Source: Odiellus spinosus (lineage: Eukaryota > Arthropoda > Arachnida > Opiliones > Phalangiidae). From it: a DNA stretch of 64,000 nucleotides. Under the pieces are notes generated by a model. That model saw only the letters and a list, made by a program, of their open reading frames with translations, had not been told where the DNA came from and did not search any database. The DNA lies in NCBI GenBank assembly GCA_963920705.1, contig CAWUCO010000001.1:953982-1017981 (forward strand), read 5' to 3'. The translations under genes were made by a program, and so were the position numbers. Each line of letters starts with the position of its first letter. Position 1 is the stretch's first letter. Shown in pieces: positions 46,962-61,012 of this stretch.

Positions 46962-47271
46962 TCGCTTCCTTGATTTAATTCTTGAAGTTCACCAATAACG
47001 AGAGGATTTTTGAATCCAAAAAGTATCATCGGCCGGGAATCGAACCCGGTCCGCCCGCGTGGCAGGCGAGCATTGTACCACTGAACCACCGATGCTAGGT
47101 TCTTTGGTTTAATTCTTGAAGTTCACCAATAACGAGAGGATTTTTGAATCCAAAAAGATGCATCGGCCCGCGTGGCAGGCGAGCATTCTAACACTGAACC
47201 ACCGATGCTCGGTTCCTTGGTTTAATTCTTGAAATTCACCAATAACGAGTGGATTTTTGAATCCAAATAGT

Positions 47272-47342
47272 TGCATCGGCCGGGAATCGAACCCGGGCCG
47301 CCCGCGTGGCAGGCGAGCATTCTACCACTGAACCACCGATGC
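47272..47342 (-). tRNA. tRNA-Gly(GCC), canonical
   Basis: Exact canonical gene, 381 bp from the copy at 46891 within a local duplication. Terminator TATTT. The downstream neighbour near 47159 is T-armless with T5. Confidence 0.85.
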
Positions 47343-49777
47343 TCGGTTCCTTGGTTTAATTCTTGAAGTTCACCAATAACGAGAGGATTTTTGAATCCAA
47401 AAAGTTGCATCGACCGGGAATCAAACCCGGGCTGCCCGCGTGGCAGGCGAGCATTCTACCACTGAACCACCGATGCTCGGTTCCTTAGTGTAATTCTTGA
47501 AGTTCACCAATAACGAGAGGATTTTTGAATCCAAAAAGTTGCAACGGCCGGGAATCTCACCCGGGCCGCCCGCGTGGCAGGCGAGCATTCTACCACTGAA
47601 CCACCGATGCTCGGTTCTGTGGTTTAATTCTTGAAGTTCACCAATAACGAGAGGATTTTGAATCCAAAAAGTTGCATCGGCCCGCGTGGCAGGCGAGCAT
47701 TCTACCACTGAACCACCGATGCTCGGTTCCCTGGTTTAATTCTTGAAGTTCACCAATAATGAGAGGATTTTTGAATCCAAAAAGTTGCATCGGCCGGGAA
47801 TCGAACCCGAGCCGCCCGCGAGCATACTACCACTGCACCACCGATGCTCGGTTCCTTGGCTAAATTCTTGAAGCTCACCAATAACGAGAGGATTTTTGAA
47901 TCCAAAAAGTTGCATCGGCCCGCGTGGCAGGCGAGCATTCTACCACTGAACCACCGATGCTCGGTTCCCTGGTTTAATTCTTGAAGTTCACCAATAATGA
48001 GAGGATTTTTGAATCCAAAAAGTTGCATCGGCCGGGAATCGAACCCGAGCCGCCCGCGAGCATTCTACCACTGAACCACCGATGCTCGGTTCCTTGGTTA
48101 AAATCTTGAAGTTCACCAATAACGAGAGGATTTTTGAATCCAAAAAGTTCCATCGGCCGGGAATCGAACCCGAGCCGCCCGCGAGCATTCTACCACTGAA
48201 CCACCGATGCTCGGTTCCTTGGTTAAATTCTTGAAGCTCACCAATAACGAGAGGATTTTTGAATCCAAAAAGTATCATCGGCCGGGAATCGAACCCGGTC
48301 CGCCCGCGTGGCAGGCGAGCATTGTACCACTGAACCACCGATGCTAGGTTCTTTGGTTTAATTCTTGAAGTTCACCAATAACGAGAGGATTTTTGAATCC
48401 AAAAAGTTGCAACGGCCGGGAATCTCACCCGGGCCGCCCGCGTGGCAGGCGAGCATTCTACCACTGAACCACCGATGCTCGGTTCTGTGGTTTAATTCTT
48501 GAAGTTCACCAATAACGAGAGGATTTTGAATCCAAAAAGTTGCATCGGCCCGCGTGGCAGGCGAGCATTCTACCACTGAACCACCGATGCTCGGTTCCCT
48601 GGTTTAATTCTTGAAGTTCACCAATAATGAGAGGATTTTTGAATCCAAAAAGTTGCATCGGCCGGGAATCGAACCCGAGCCGCCCGCGAGCATACTACCA
48701 CTGCACCACCGATGCTCGGTTCCTTGGCTAAATTCTTGAAGCTCACCAATAACGAGAGGATTTTTGAATCCAAAAAGTTGCATCGGCCGTGAATCGAACC
48801 CGGTCCGCCCGCGTGGCAGGCGAGCATTCTACCACTGTACCACCGATGCTCGGTTCCTTGGTTTAATTCTTGAAGTTCACCAATAACGAGAGGATTTTTG
48901 AATCCAAAAAGTTGCAACGGCCGGGAATCTCACCCGGGCCGCCCGCGTGGCAGGCGAGCATTCTACCACTGAACCACCGATGCTCGGTTCTGTGGTTTAA
49001 TTCTTGAAGTTCACCAATAACGAGAGGATTTTTGAATCCAAAAAGTTGCATCGGCCCGCGTGGCAGGCGAGCATTCTACCACTGAACCACCGATGCTCGG
49101 TTCCCTGGTTTAATTCTTGAAGTTCACCAATAATGAGAGGATTTTTGAATCCAAAAAGTTGCATAGGCCGGGAATCGAACCCGAGCCGCCCGCGAGCATT
49201 CTACCACTGAACCACCGATGCTCGGTTCCTTGGTTAAATTCTTGAAGCTCACCAATAACGAGAGGATTTTTGAATCCAAAAAGTTGCATCGGCCCGCGTG
49301 GCAGGCGAGCATTCTACCACTGAACCACCGATGCTCGGTTCCTTGGTTTAATTCTTGAAGTTCACCAATAATGAGAGGATTTTTGAATCCAAAAAGTTGC
49401 ATCGGCCGGGAATCAAACCCGGTCCGCCCGCGTGCAGGCGAGCATTCTACCACTGAACCACCGATGCTCGGTTCCTTGGTTTAATTCTTGAAGTTCACCA
49501 ATAATGAGAGGATTTTTGAATCCAAAAAGTTGCATCGGCCGGGAATCGAACTCGGGCCGCCCGCGTGGCAGGCGAGCATTCTACCACTGAACCACCGATG
49601 CTCGGTTCTTTGGTTTAATTCTTCAAGTTCACCAATAACGAGAGGATTTTTGAATCCAAAAAGTTGCATCGGCCCGCGTGGCAGGCGAGCATTCTACCAC
49701 TGAACCAACGATGCTCGGTTCCTTGGCTTAATTCTTGAAGTTCACCAATAATGAGAGGATTTTTGAATCCAAAAAGT

Positions 49778-49848
49778 TGCATCGGCCGGGAATCAAACCC
49801 GGTCCGCCCGCGTTGCAGGCGAGCATTCTACCACTGAACCACCGATGC
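49778..49848 (-). pseudogene. tRNA-Gly body with GCA (Cys) anticodon, copy 2
   Basis: Same sequence as copy 1, 3782 bp further on, inside the next block of the long higher-order repeat. Confidence 0.8.
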
Positions 49849-52558
49849 TCGGTTCCTTGGTTTAATTCTTGAAGTTCACCAATAACGAGTGGATTTTTGA
49901 ATCCAAATAGTTGCATCGGCCGGGAATCGAACCCGGGCCGCCCGCATGGCAGGCGAGCATTCTACCACTGAACCACCGATGCTCGGTTCCTTGGGTTAAT
50001 TCTTGAAGTTCACCAATAACGAGAGGATTTTTGACTCCAAAAAGTTGCATCGGCCCGCGTGGCAGGCGAGCATTCTACCACTAACCACCGATGCTCGGTT
50101 CCTTGGTTTAATTCTTGAAGTTCACCAATAATGAGGGGATTTTTGAATCCAAAAAGTTCCATCGGCCGGGAATCAAACCCGGTCCGCCCGCGTGGCAGGC
50201 GAGCATTCTACCACTGAACCACCGATGCTCGGTTACTTGGTTTAATTCTTGAATTTCACCAATAACGAGTGGATTTTTGAATCCAAAAAGTTGCATCGGC
50301 CGGGAATCAAACCCGGTCCGCCCGCGTGGCAGGCGAGCATTCTACCACTGAACCACCGATGCTCGCTTCCTTGATTTAATTCTTGAAGTTCACCAATAAC
50401 GAGAGGATTTTTGAATCCAAAAAGTATCATCGGCCGGGAATCGAACCCGGTCCGCCCGCGTGGCAGGCGAGCATTGTACCACTGAACCACCGATGCTAGG
50501 TTCTTTGGTTTAATTCTTGAAGTTCACCAATAACGAGAGGATTTTTGAATCCAAAAAGATGCATCGGCCCGCGTGGCAGGCGAGCATTCTAACACTGAAC
50601 CACCGATGCTCGGTTCCTTGGTTTAATTCTTGAAGTTCACCAATAACGAGTGGATTTTTGAATCCAAATAGTTGCATCGGCCGGGAATCGAACCCGAGCC
50701 GCCCGCGTGGCAGGCGAGCATTCTACCACTGAACCACCGATGCTCGGTTCCTTGGTTTAATTCTTGAAGTTCACCAATAACGAGAGGATTTTTGAATCCA
50801 AAAAGTTGCATCGACCGGGAATCAAACCCGGGCTGCCCGCGTGGCAGGCGAGCATTTTACCACTGAACCACCGATGCTCGGCTCCTTGGTGTAATTCTTG
50901 AAGTTCACCAATAACGAGAGGATTTTTGAATCCAAAAAGTTGCAACGGCCGGGAATCTCACCCGGGCCGCCCGCGTGGCAGGCGAGCATTCTACCACTGA
51001 ACCACCGACGCTCGGTTCTGTGGTTTAATTCTTGAAGTTCACCAATAACGAGAGGATTTTGAATCCAAAAAGTTGCATCGGCCCGCGTGGAAGGCGAGCA
51101 TTCTACCACTGAACCACCGATGCTCGGTTCCCTGTTTAATTCTTGAAGTTCACCAATAATGAGAGGATTTTTGAATCCAAAAAGTTGCATCGGCCGGGAA
51201 TCGAACCCGAGCCGCCCGCGAGCATACTACCGCTGCACCACCGATGCTCGGTTCCTTGGCTAAATTCTTGAAGCTCACCAATAACGAGAGGATTTTTGAA
51301 TCCAAAAAGTTGCATCGGCCGTGAATCGAACCCGGTCCGCCCGCGTGGCAGGCGAGCATTCTACCACTGTACCACCGATGCTCGGTTCCTTGGTTTAATT
51401 CTTGAAGTTCACCAATAACGAGAGGATTTTTGAATCCAAAAAGTTCAACGGCCGGGAATCTCACCCGGGCCGCCCGCGTGGCAGGCGAGCATTCTACCAC
51501 TGAACCACCGATGCTCGGTTCTGTGGTTTAATTCTTGAAGTTCACCAATAACGAGAGGATTTTTGAATCCAAAAAGTTGCATCGGCCGGGAATCGAACCC
51601 GAGCCGCCCGCGAGCATTCTACCACTGAACCACCGATGCTCGGTTCCTTGGTTAAAATCTTGAAGTTCACCAATAACGAGAGGATTTTTGAATCCAAAAA
51701 GTTCCATCGGCCGGGAATCGAACCCGAGCCGCCCGCGAGCATTCTACCACTGAACCACCGATGCTCGGTTCCTTGGTTAAATTCTTGAAGCTCACCAATA
51801 ACGAGAGGATTTTTGAATCCAAAAAGTTGCATCGGCCCGCGTGGTAGGCGAGCATTCTACCACTGAACCACCGATGCTCGGTTCCTTGGTTTAATTCTTG
51901 TAGTTCACCAATAATGAGAGGATTTTTGAATCCAAAAAGTTGCATCGGCCGGGAATCAAACCCGGGCTGCCCGCGTGGCAGGCGAGCATTTTACCACTGA
52001 ACCACCGATGCTCGGCTCCTTGGTGTAATTCTTGACGTTCACCAATAACGAGAGGATTTTTGAATCCAAAAAGTTGCAACGGCCGGGAATCTCACCCGGG
52101 CCGCCCGCGTGGCAGGCGAGCATTCTACCACTGAACCACCGATGCTCGGTTCTGTGGTTTAATTCTTGAAGTTCACCAATAACGAGAGGATTTTGAATCC
52201 AAAAAGTTGCATCGGCCCTTGTGGCAGGCGAGCATTGTAGCACTGAACCACCGATGCTCGGTTCCCTGGTTTAATTCTTGAAGTTCACCAATAATGAGAG
52301 GATTTTTGAATCCAAAAAGTTGCATCGGCCGGGAATCGAACCCGAGCCGCCCGCGAGCATACTACCGCTGCACCACCGATGCTCGGTTCCTTGGCTAAAT
52401 TCTTGAAGCTCACCAATAACGAGAGGATTTTTGAATCCAAAAAGTTGCATCGGCCCGCGTGGCAGGCGAGCATTCTACCACTGAACCACCGATGCTCGGT
52501 TCCTTGGTTTAATTCTTGAAGTTCACCAATAATGAGAGGATTTTTGAATCCAAAAAGT

Positions 52559-52629
52559 TGCATCGGCCGGGAATCGAACCCGGGCCGCCCGCATGGCAGG
52601 CGAGCATTCTACCACTGAACCACCGATGC
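52559..52629 (-). tRNA. tRNA-Gly(GCC) with intact T5 terminator, loop position 38 changed
   Basis: Full-length gene with intact A and B boxes and a TTTTT 3 nt downstream. The only body change seen is U for C at position 38 of the anticodon loop (CTGCCAT). One of the few well-preserved bodies that also keeps its terminator. Confidence 0.75.
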
Positions 52630-54556
52630 TCGGTTCCTTGGGTTAATTCTTGAAGTTCACCAATAACGAGAGGATTTTTGACTCCAAAAAGTTGCATCGG
52701 CCCGCGTGGCAGGCGAGCATTCTACCACTAACCACCGATGCTCGGTTCCTTGGTTTAATTCTTGAAGTTCACCAATAATGAGGGGATTTTTGAATCCAAA
52801 AAGTTCCATCGGCCGGGAATCAAACCCGGTCCGCCCGCGTGGCAGGCGAGCATTCTACCACTGAACCACCGATGCTCGGTTACTTGGTTTAATTCTTGAA
52901 TTTCACCAATAACGAGTGGATTTTTGAATCCAAAAAGTTGCATCGGCCGGGAATCAAACCCGGTCCGCCCGCGTGGCAGGCGAGCATTCTACCACTGAAC
53001 CACCGATGCTCGCTTCCTTGATTTAATTCTTGAAGTTCACCAATAACGAGAGGATTTTTGAATCCAAAAAGTATCATCGGCCGGGAATCGAACCCGGTCC
53101 GCCCGCGTGGCAGGCGAGCATTGTACCACTGAACCACCGATGCTAGGTTCTTTGGTTTAATTCTTGAAGTTCACCAATAACGAGAGGATTTTTGAATCCA
53201 AAAAGATGCATCGGCCCGCGTGGCAGGCGAGCATTCTAACACTGAACCACCGATGCTCGGTTCTGTGGTTTAATTCTTGAAGTTCACCAATAACGAGAGG
53301 ATTTTGAATCCAAAAAGTTGCATCGGCCCGCGTGGCAGGCGAGCATTCTACCACTGAACCACCGATGCTCGGTTCCCTGGTTTAATTCTTGAAGTTCACC
53401 AATAATGAGAGGATTTTTGAATCCAAAAAGTTGCATCGGCCGGGAATCGAACCCGAGCCGCCCGCGAGCATACTACCACTGCACCACCGATGCTCGGTTC
53501 CTTGGCTAAATTCTTGAAGCTCACCAATAACGAGAGGATTTTTGAATCCAAAAAGTTGCATCGGCCGTGAATCGAACCCGGTCCGCCCGCGTGGCAGGCG
53601 AGCATTCTACCACTGTACCACCGATGCTCGGTTCCTTGGTTTAATTCTTGAAGTTCACCAATAACGAGAGGATTTTTGAATCCAAAAAGTTGCAACGGCC
53701 GGGAATCTCACCCGGGCCGCCCGCGTGGCAGGCGAGCATTCTACCACTGAACCACCGATGCTCGGTTCTGTGGTTTAATTCTTGAAGTTCACCAATAACG
53801 AGAGGATTTTTGAATCCAAAAAGTTGCATCGGCCCGCGTGGCAGGCGAGCATTCTACCACTGAACCACCGATGCTCGGTTCCCTGGTTTAATTCTTGAAG
53901 TTCACCAATAATGAGAGGATTTTTGAATCCAAAAAGTTGCATCGGCCGGGAATCGAACCCGAGCCGCCCGCGAGCATTCTACCACTGAACCACCGATGCT
54001 CGGTTCCTTGGTTAAATTCTTGAAGCTCACCAATAACGAGAGGATTTTTGAATCCAAAAAGTTGCATCGGCCCGCGTGGCAGGCGAGCATTCTACCACTG
54101 AACCACCGATGCTCGGTTCCTTGGTTTAATTCTTGAAGTTCACCAATAATGAGAGGATTTTTGAATCCAAAAAGTTGCATCGGCCGGGAATCAAACCCGG
54201 TCCGCCCGCGTGGCAGGCGAGCATTCTACCACTGAACCACCGATGCTCGGTTCCTTGGTTTAATTCTTGAAGTTCACCAATAATGAGAGGATTTTTGAAT
54301 CCAAAAAGTTGCATCGGCCGGGAATCGAACTCGGGCCGCCCGCGTGGCAGGCGAGCATTCTACCACTGAACCACCGATGCTCGGTTCTTTGGTTTAATTC
54401 TTCAAGTTCACCAATAACGAGAGGATTTTTGAATCCAAAAAGTTGCATCGGCCCGCGTGGCAGGCGAGCATTCTACCACTGAACCAACGATGCTCGGTTC
54501 CTTGGCTTAATTCTTGAAGTTCACCAATAATGAGAGGATTTTTGAATCCAAAAAGT

Positions 54557-54627
54557 TGCATCGGCCGGGAATCAAACCCGGTCCGCCCGCGTTGCAGGCG
54601 AGCATTCTACCACTGAACCACCGATGC
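54557..54627 (-). pseudogene. tRNA-Gly body with GCA (Cys) anticodon, copy 3
   Basis: Same changes. It is 4779 bp from copy 2, because this block carries extra units. Confidence 0.8.
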
Positions 54628-55338
54628 TCGGTTCCTTGGTTTAATTCTTGAAGTTCACCAATAACGAGTGGATTTTTGAATCCAAATAGTTGCATCGGCC
54701 GGGAATCGAACCCGGGCCGCCCGCATGGCAGGCGAGCATTCTACCACTGAACCACCGATGCTCGGTTCCTTGGGTTAATTCTTGAAGTTCACCAATAACG
54801 AGAGGATTTTTGACTCCAAAAAGTTGCATCGGCCCGCGTGGCAGGCGAGCATTCTACCACTAACCACCGATGCTCGGTTCCTTGGTTTAATTCTTGAAGT
54901 TCACCAATAATGAGGGGATTTTTGAATCCAAAAAGTTCCATCGGCCGGGAATCAAACCCGGTCCGCCCGCGTGGCAGGCGAGCATTCTACCACTGAACCA
55001 CCGATGCTCGGTTACTTGGTTTAATTCTTGAATTTCACCAATAACGAGTGGATTTTTGAATCCAAAAAGTTGCATCGGCCGGGAATCAAACCCGGTCCGC
55101 CCGCGTGGCAGGCGAGCATTCTACCACTGAACCACCGATGCTCGCTTCCTTGATTTAATTCTTGAAGTTCACCAATAACGAGAGGATTTTTGAATCCAAA
55201 AAGTATCATCGGCCGGGAATCGAACCCGGTCCGCCCGCGTGGCAGGCGAGCATTGTACCACTGAACCACCGATGCTAGGTTCTTTGGTTTAATTCTTGAA
55301 ATTCACCAATAACGAGTGGATTTTTGAATCCAAATAGT

Positions 55339-55409
55339 TGCATCGGCCGGGAATCGAACCCGGGCCGCCCGCGTGGCAGGCGAGCATTCTACCACTGAAC
55401 CACCGATGC
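55339..55409 (-). tRNA. tRNA-Gly(GCC), canonical
   Basis: Exact canonical gene with terminator TATTT. The downstream neighbour (about 55205-55275) is full length with T5 but has CATCGG-only acceptor pairing because its 3' end is altered (GTATCATCGG on the + strand). Confidence 0.85.
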
Positions 55410-55472
55410 TCGCTTCCTTGATTTAATTCTTGAAGTTCACCAATAACGAGTGGATTTTTGAATCCAAATAGT

Positions 55473-55543
55473 TGCATCGGCCGGGAATCGAACCCGGGCC
55501 GCCCGCGTGGCAGGCGAGCATTCTACCACTGAACCACCGATGC
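55473..55543 (-). tRNA. tRNA-Gly(GCC), canonical
   Basis: Exact canonical gene with terminator TATTT. Its downstream neighbour is the canonical copy at 55339, so these are two consecutive intact genes with no T5 between them. Confidence 0.85.
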
Positions 55544-55853
55544 TCGCTTCCTTGATTTAATTCTTGAAGTTCACCAATAACGAGAGGATTTTTGAATCCA
55601 AAAAGTATCATCGGCCGGGAATCGAACCCGGTCCGCCCGCGTGGCAGGCGAGCATTGTACCACTGAACCACCGATGCTAGGTTCTTTGGTTTAATTCTTG
55701 AAGTTCACCAATAACGAGAGGATTTTTGAATCCAAAAAGATGCATCGGCCCGCGTGGCAGGCGAGCATTCTAACACTGAACCACCGATGCTCGGTTCCTT
55801 GGTTTAATTCTTGAAATTCACCAATAACGAGTGGATTTTTGAATCCAAATAGT

Positions 55854-55924
55854 TGCATCGGCCGGGAATCGAACCCGGGCCGCCCGCGTGGCAGGCGAGC
55901 ATTCTACCACTGAACCACCGATGC
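55854..55924 (-). tRNA. tRNA-Gly(GCC), canonical
   Basis: Exact canonical gene with terminator TATTT and a T-armless neighbour with T5 downstream near 55741. It corresponds to the copy at 47272 in the higher-order repeat. Confidence 0.85.
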
Positions 55925-58359
55925 TCGGTTCCTTGGTTTAATTCTTGAAGTTCACCAATAACGAGAGGATTTTTGAATCCAAAAAGTTGCATCGACCGGG
56001 AATCAAACCCGGGCTGCCCGCGTGGCAGGCGAGCATTCTACCACTGAACCACCGATGCTCGGTTCCTTAGTGTAATTCTTGAAGTTCACCAATAACGAGA
56101 GGATTTTTGAATCCAAAAAGTTGCAACGGCCGGGAATCTCACCCGGGCCGCCCGCGTGGCAGGCGAGCATTCTACCACTGAACCACCGATGCTCGGTTCT
56201 GTGGTTTAATTCTTGAAGTTCACCAATAACGAGAGGATTTTGAATCCAAAAAGTTGCATCGGCCCGCGTGGCAGGCGAGCATTCTACCACTGAACCACCG
56301 ATGCTCGGTTCCCTGGTTTAATTCTTGAAGTTCACCAATAATGAGAGGATTTTTGAATCCAAAAAGTTGCATCGGCCGGGAATCGAACCCGAGCCGCCCG
56401 CGAGCATACTACCACTGCACCACCGATGCTCGGTTCCTTGGCTAAATTCTTGAAGCTCACCAATAACGAGAGGATTTTTGAATCCAAAAAGTTGCATCGG
56501 CCCGCGTGGCAGGCGAGCATTCTACCACTGAACCACCGATGCTCGGTTCCCTGGTTTAATTCTTGAAGTTCACCAATAATGAGAGGATTTTTGAATCCAA
56601 AAAGTTGCATCGGCCGGGAATCGAACCCGAGCCGCCCGCGAGCATTCTACCACTGAACCACCGATGCTCGGTTCCTTGGTTAAAATCTTGAAGTTCACCA
56701 ATAACGAGAGGATTTTTGAATCCAAAAAGTTCCATCGGCCGGGAATCGAACCCGAGCCGCCCGCGAGCATTCTACCACTGAACCACCGATGCTCGGTTCC
56801 TTGGTTAAATTCTTGAAGCTCACCAATAACGAGAGGATTTTTGAATCCAAAAAGTATCATCGGCCGGGAATCGAACCCGGTCCGCCCGCGTGGCAGGCGA
56901 GCATTGTACCACTGAACCACCGATGCTAGGTTCTTTGGTTTAATTCTTGAAGTTCACCAATAACGAGAGGATTTTTGAATCCAAAAAGTTGCAACGGCCG
57001 GGAATCTCACCCGGGCCGCCCGCGTGGCAGGCGAGCATTCTACCACTGAACCACCGATGCTCGGTTCTGTGGTTTAATTCTTGAAGTTCACCAATAACGA
57101 GAGGATTTTGAATCCAAAAAGTTGCATCGGCCCGCGTGGCAGGCGAGCATTCTACCACTGAACCACCGATGCTCGGTTCCCTGGTTTAATTCTTGAAGTT
57201 CACCAATAATGAGAGGATTTTTGAATCCAAAAAGTTGCATCGGCCGGGAATCGAACCCGAGCCGCCCGCGAGCATACTACCACTGCACCACCGATGCTCG
57301 GTTCCTTGGCTAAATTCTTGAAGCTCACCAATAACGAGAGGATTTTTGAATCCAAAAAGTTGCATCGGCCGTGAATCGAACCCGGTCCGCCCGCGTGGCA
57401 GGCGAGCATTCTACCACTGTACCACCGATGCTCGGTTCCTTGGTTTAATTCTTGAAGTTCACCAATAACGAGAGGATTTTAGAATCCAAAAAGTTGCAAC
57501 GGCCGGGAATCTCACCCGGGCCGCCCGCGTGGCAGGCGAGCATTCTACCACTGAACCACCGATGCTCGGTTCTGTGGTTTAATTCTTGAAGTTCACCAAT
57601 AACGAGAGGATTTTTGAATCCAAAAAGTTGCATCGGCCCGCGTGGCAGGCGAGCATTCTACCACTGAACCACCGATGCTCGGTTCCCTGGTTTAATTCTT
57701 GAAGTTCACCAATAATGAGAGGATTTTTGAATCCAAAAAGTTGCATCGGCCGGGAATCGAACCCGAGCCGCCCGCGAGCATTCTACCACTGAACCACCGA
57801 TGCTCGGTTCCTTGGTTAAATTCTTGAAGCTCACCAATAACGAGAGGATTTTTGAATCCAAAAAGTTGCATCGGCCCGCGTGGCAGGCGAGCATTCTACC
57901 ACTGAACCACCGATGCTCGGTTCCTTGGTTTAATTCTTGAAGTTCACCAATAATGAGAGGATTTTTGAATCCAAAAAGTTGCATCGGCCGGGAATCAAAC
58001 CCGGTCCGCCCGCGTGCAGGCGAGCATTCTACCACTGAACCACCGATGCTCGGTTCCTTGGTTTAATTCTTGAAGTTCACCAATAATGAGAGGATTTTTG
58101 AATCCAAAAAGTTGCATCGGCCGGGAATCGAACTCGGGCCGCCCGCGTGGCAGGCGAGCATTCTACCACTGAACCACCGATGCTCTGTTCTTTGGTTTAA
58201 TTCTTCAAGTTCACCAATAACGAGAGGATTTTTGAATCCAAAAAGTTGCATCGGCCCGCGTGGCAGGCGAGCATTCTACCACTGAACCAACGATGCTCGG
58301 TTCCTTGGCTTAATTCTTGAAGTTCACCAATAATGAGAGGATTTTTGAATCCAAAAAGT

Positions 58360-58430
58360 TGCATCGGCCGGGAATCAAACCCGGTCCGCCCGCGTTGCAG
58401 GCGAGCATTCTACCACTGAACCACCGATGC
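58360..58430 (-). pseudogene. tRNA-Gly body with GCA (Cys) anticodon, copy 4
   Basis: Same changes. It is 3803 bp from copy 3. No copy of this variant was seen in the 607-bp repeat zone beyond 59.2 kb. Confidence 0.8.
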
Positions 58431-59861
58431 TCGGTTCCTTGGTTTAATTCTTGAAGTTCACCAATAACGAGTGGATTTTTGAATCCAAATAGTTGCATCG
58501 GCCGGGAATCGAACCCGGGCCGCCCGCATGGCAGGCGAGCATTCTACCACTGAACCACCGATGCTCGGTTCCTTGGGTTAATTCTTGAAGTTCACCAATA
58601 ACGAGAGGATTTTTGACTCCAAAAAGTTGCATCGGCCCGCGTGGCAGGCGAGCATTCTACCACTAACCACCGATGCTCGGTTCCTTGGTTTAATTCTTGA
58701 AGTTCACCAATAATGAGGGGATTTTTGAATCCAAAAAGTTCCATCGGCCGGGAATCAAACCCGGTCCGCCCGCGTGGCAGGCGAGCATTCTACCACTGAA
58801 CCACCGATGCTCGGTTACTTGGTTTAATTCTTGAATTTCACCAATAACGAGTGGATTTTTGAATCCAAAAAGTTGCATCGGCCGGGAATCAAACCCGGTC
58901 CGCCCGCGTGGCAGGCGAGCATTCTACCACTGAACCACCGATGCTCGCTTCCTTGATTTAATTCTTGCAGTTCACCAATAACGAGAGGATTTTTGAATCC
59001 AAAAAGTATCATCGGCCGGGAATCGAACCCGGTCCGCCCGCGTGGCAGGCGAGCATTGTACCACTGAACCACCGATGCTAGGTTCTTTGGTTTAATTCTT
59101 GAAGTTCACCAATAACGAGAGGATTTTTGAATCCAAAAAGATGCATCGGCCCGCGTGGCAGGCGAGCATTCTACCAATGAACCACCGATGCTCGGTTCCT
59201 TGGCTTAATTCTTGAAGTTCACCAATAACGAGAGGATTTTTGAATCCAAATAGTTGCATCGGCCGGGAATCGAACCCGGACCGCCAGCGTGGCAGGCGAG
59301 CATTCTACCACTGAACCACCGATGCACGGTTCCTTGGTTTAATTCTTGAAGTTCACCAATAACGAGAGGATTTTTGAATCCAAAAAGTTGCATCGGCCCG
59401 CGTGGCAGGCGAGCATTCTACCACAGAACCACCGATGCTCGGTTCCTTGGTTTAATTCTTGAAGTTCACCAATAATGAGAGGATTTTTGAATCCAAAAAT
59501 TTGCATCGGCCCGCGTGGCAGGCGAGCATTCTACCACTGAATCACCGATGCTCGGTTCCTTGGTTTAATTTTTGAAGTTCACCAATAATGAGAGGATTTT
59601 TGAATCCAAATAGTTGCATCGGCCGGGAATCGAACCCGGGCCGCCCGCGTGGCAGGCGAGCATTCTACCACTGAACTACCGATCCTCGGTTCCTTTGTTT
59701 AATTGTTGAAGTTCACCAATAACGAGAGGATTTTTGAATCCAAAAAGTTGCATCGGCCCGCGTGGCAGGCGAGCATTCTACCACTGAACCACCGATGCTC
59801 GGTTCCTTGGTTTAATTCTTGAAGTTCACCAATAATGAGAGGATTTTTGAATCCAAATAGT

Positions 59862-59932
59862 TGCATCGGCCGGGAATCGAACCCGGGCCGCCCGCGTGGC
59901 AGGCGAGCATTCTACCACTGAACCACCGATGC
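59862..59932 (-). tRNA. tRNA-Gly(GCC), canonical
   Basis: Exact canonical gene in the 607-bp repeat zone with terminator TATTT. The downstream neighbour at 59749-59798 is T-armless with T5. The spacer just upstream of the gene reads CCGT instead of CCGA. Confidence 0.85.
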
Positions 59933-60941
59933 ACGGTTCCTTGGTTTAATTCTTGAAGTTCACCAATAACGAGAGGATTTTTGAATCCAAAAAGTTGCAT
60001 CGGCCCGCGTGGCAGGCGAGCATTCTACCAATGAACCACCGATGCTCGGTTCCTTGGCTTAATTCTTGAAGTTCACCAATAACGAGAGGATTTTTGAATC
60101 CAAATAGTTGCATCGGCCGGGAATCGAACCCGGACCGCCAGCGTGGCAGGCGAGCATTCTACCACTGAACCACCGATGCTCGGTTCCTTGGTTTAATTCT
60201 TGAAGTTCACCAATAACGAGAGGATTTTTGAATCCAAAAAGTTGCATCGGCCCGCGTGGCAGGCGAGCATTCTACCACTGAACCACCGATGCTCGGTTCC
60301 TTGGTTTAATTCTTGAAGTTCACCAATAACGAGAGGATTTTTGAATCCAAAAAGTTGCATCGGCCCGCGTGGCAGGCGAGCATTCTACCACTGAACCACC
60401 GATGCTCGGTTCCTTGGTTTAATTCTTGAAGTTCACCAATAATGGGAGGATTTTTGAATCCAAATAGTTGCATCGGCCGGGAATCGAACCCGGGCCGCCA
60501 GCGTGGCAGGCGAGCATTCTACCACTGAACCACCGATGCACGGTTGCTTGGTTTAATTCTTGAAGTTCACCAATAACGAGAGGATTTTTGAATCCAAAAA
60601 GTTGCATCGGCCCGCGTGGCAGGCGAGCATTCTACCAATGAACCACCGATGCTCGGTTCCTTGGTTTAATTCTTGAAGTTCACCAATAACGAGAGGATTT
60701 TTGAATCCAAAAAGTTGCATCGGCCCGCGTGGCAGGCGAGCATTCTACCACAGAACCACCGATGCTCGGTTCCTTGGTTTAATTCTTGAAGTTCACCAAT
60801 AATGAGAGGATTTTTGAATCCAAAAATTTGCATCGGCCCGCGTGGCTGGCGAGCATTCTACCACTGAACCACCGATGCTCGGTTCCTTGGTTTAATTCTT
60901 GAAGTTCACCAATAATGAGAGGATTTTTGAATCCAAATAGT

Positions 60942-61012
60942 TGCATCGGCCGGGAATCGAACCCGGGCCGCCCGCGTGGCAGGCGAGCATTCTACCACTG
61001 AACCACCGATGC
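60942..61012 (-). tRNA. tRNA-Gly(GCC), canonical
   Basis: Exact canonical gene with terminator TATTT. The T-armless neighbour downstream has a changed anticodon loop (CAGCCAC, loss of U33). Confidence 0.85.
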
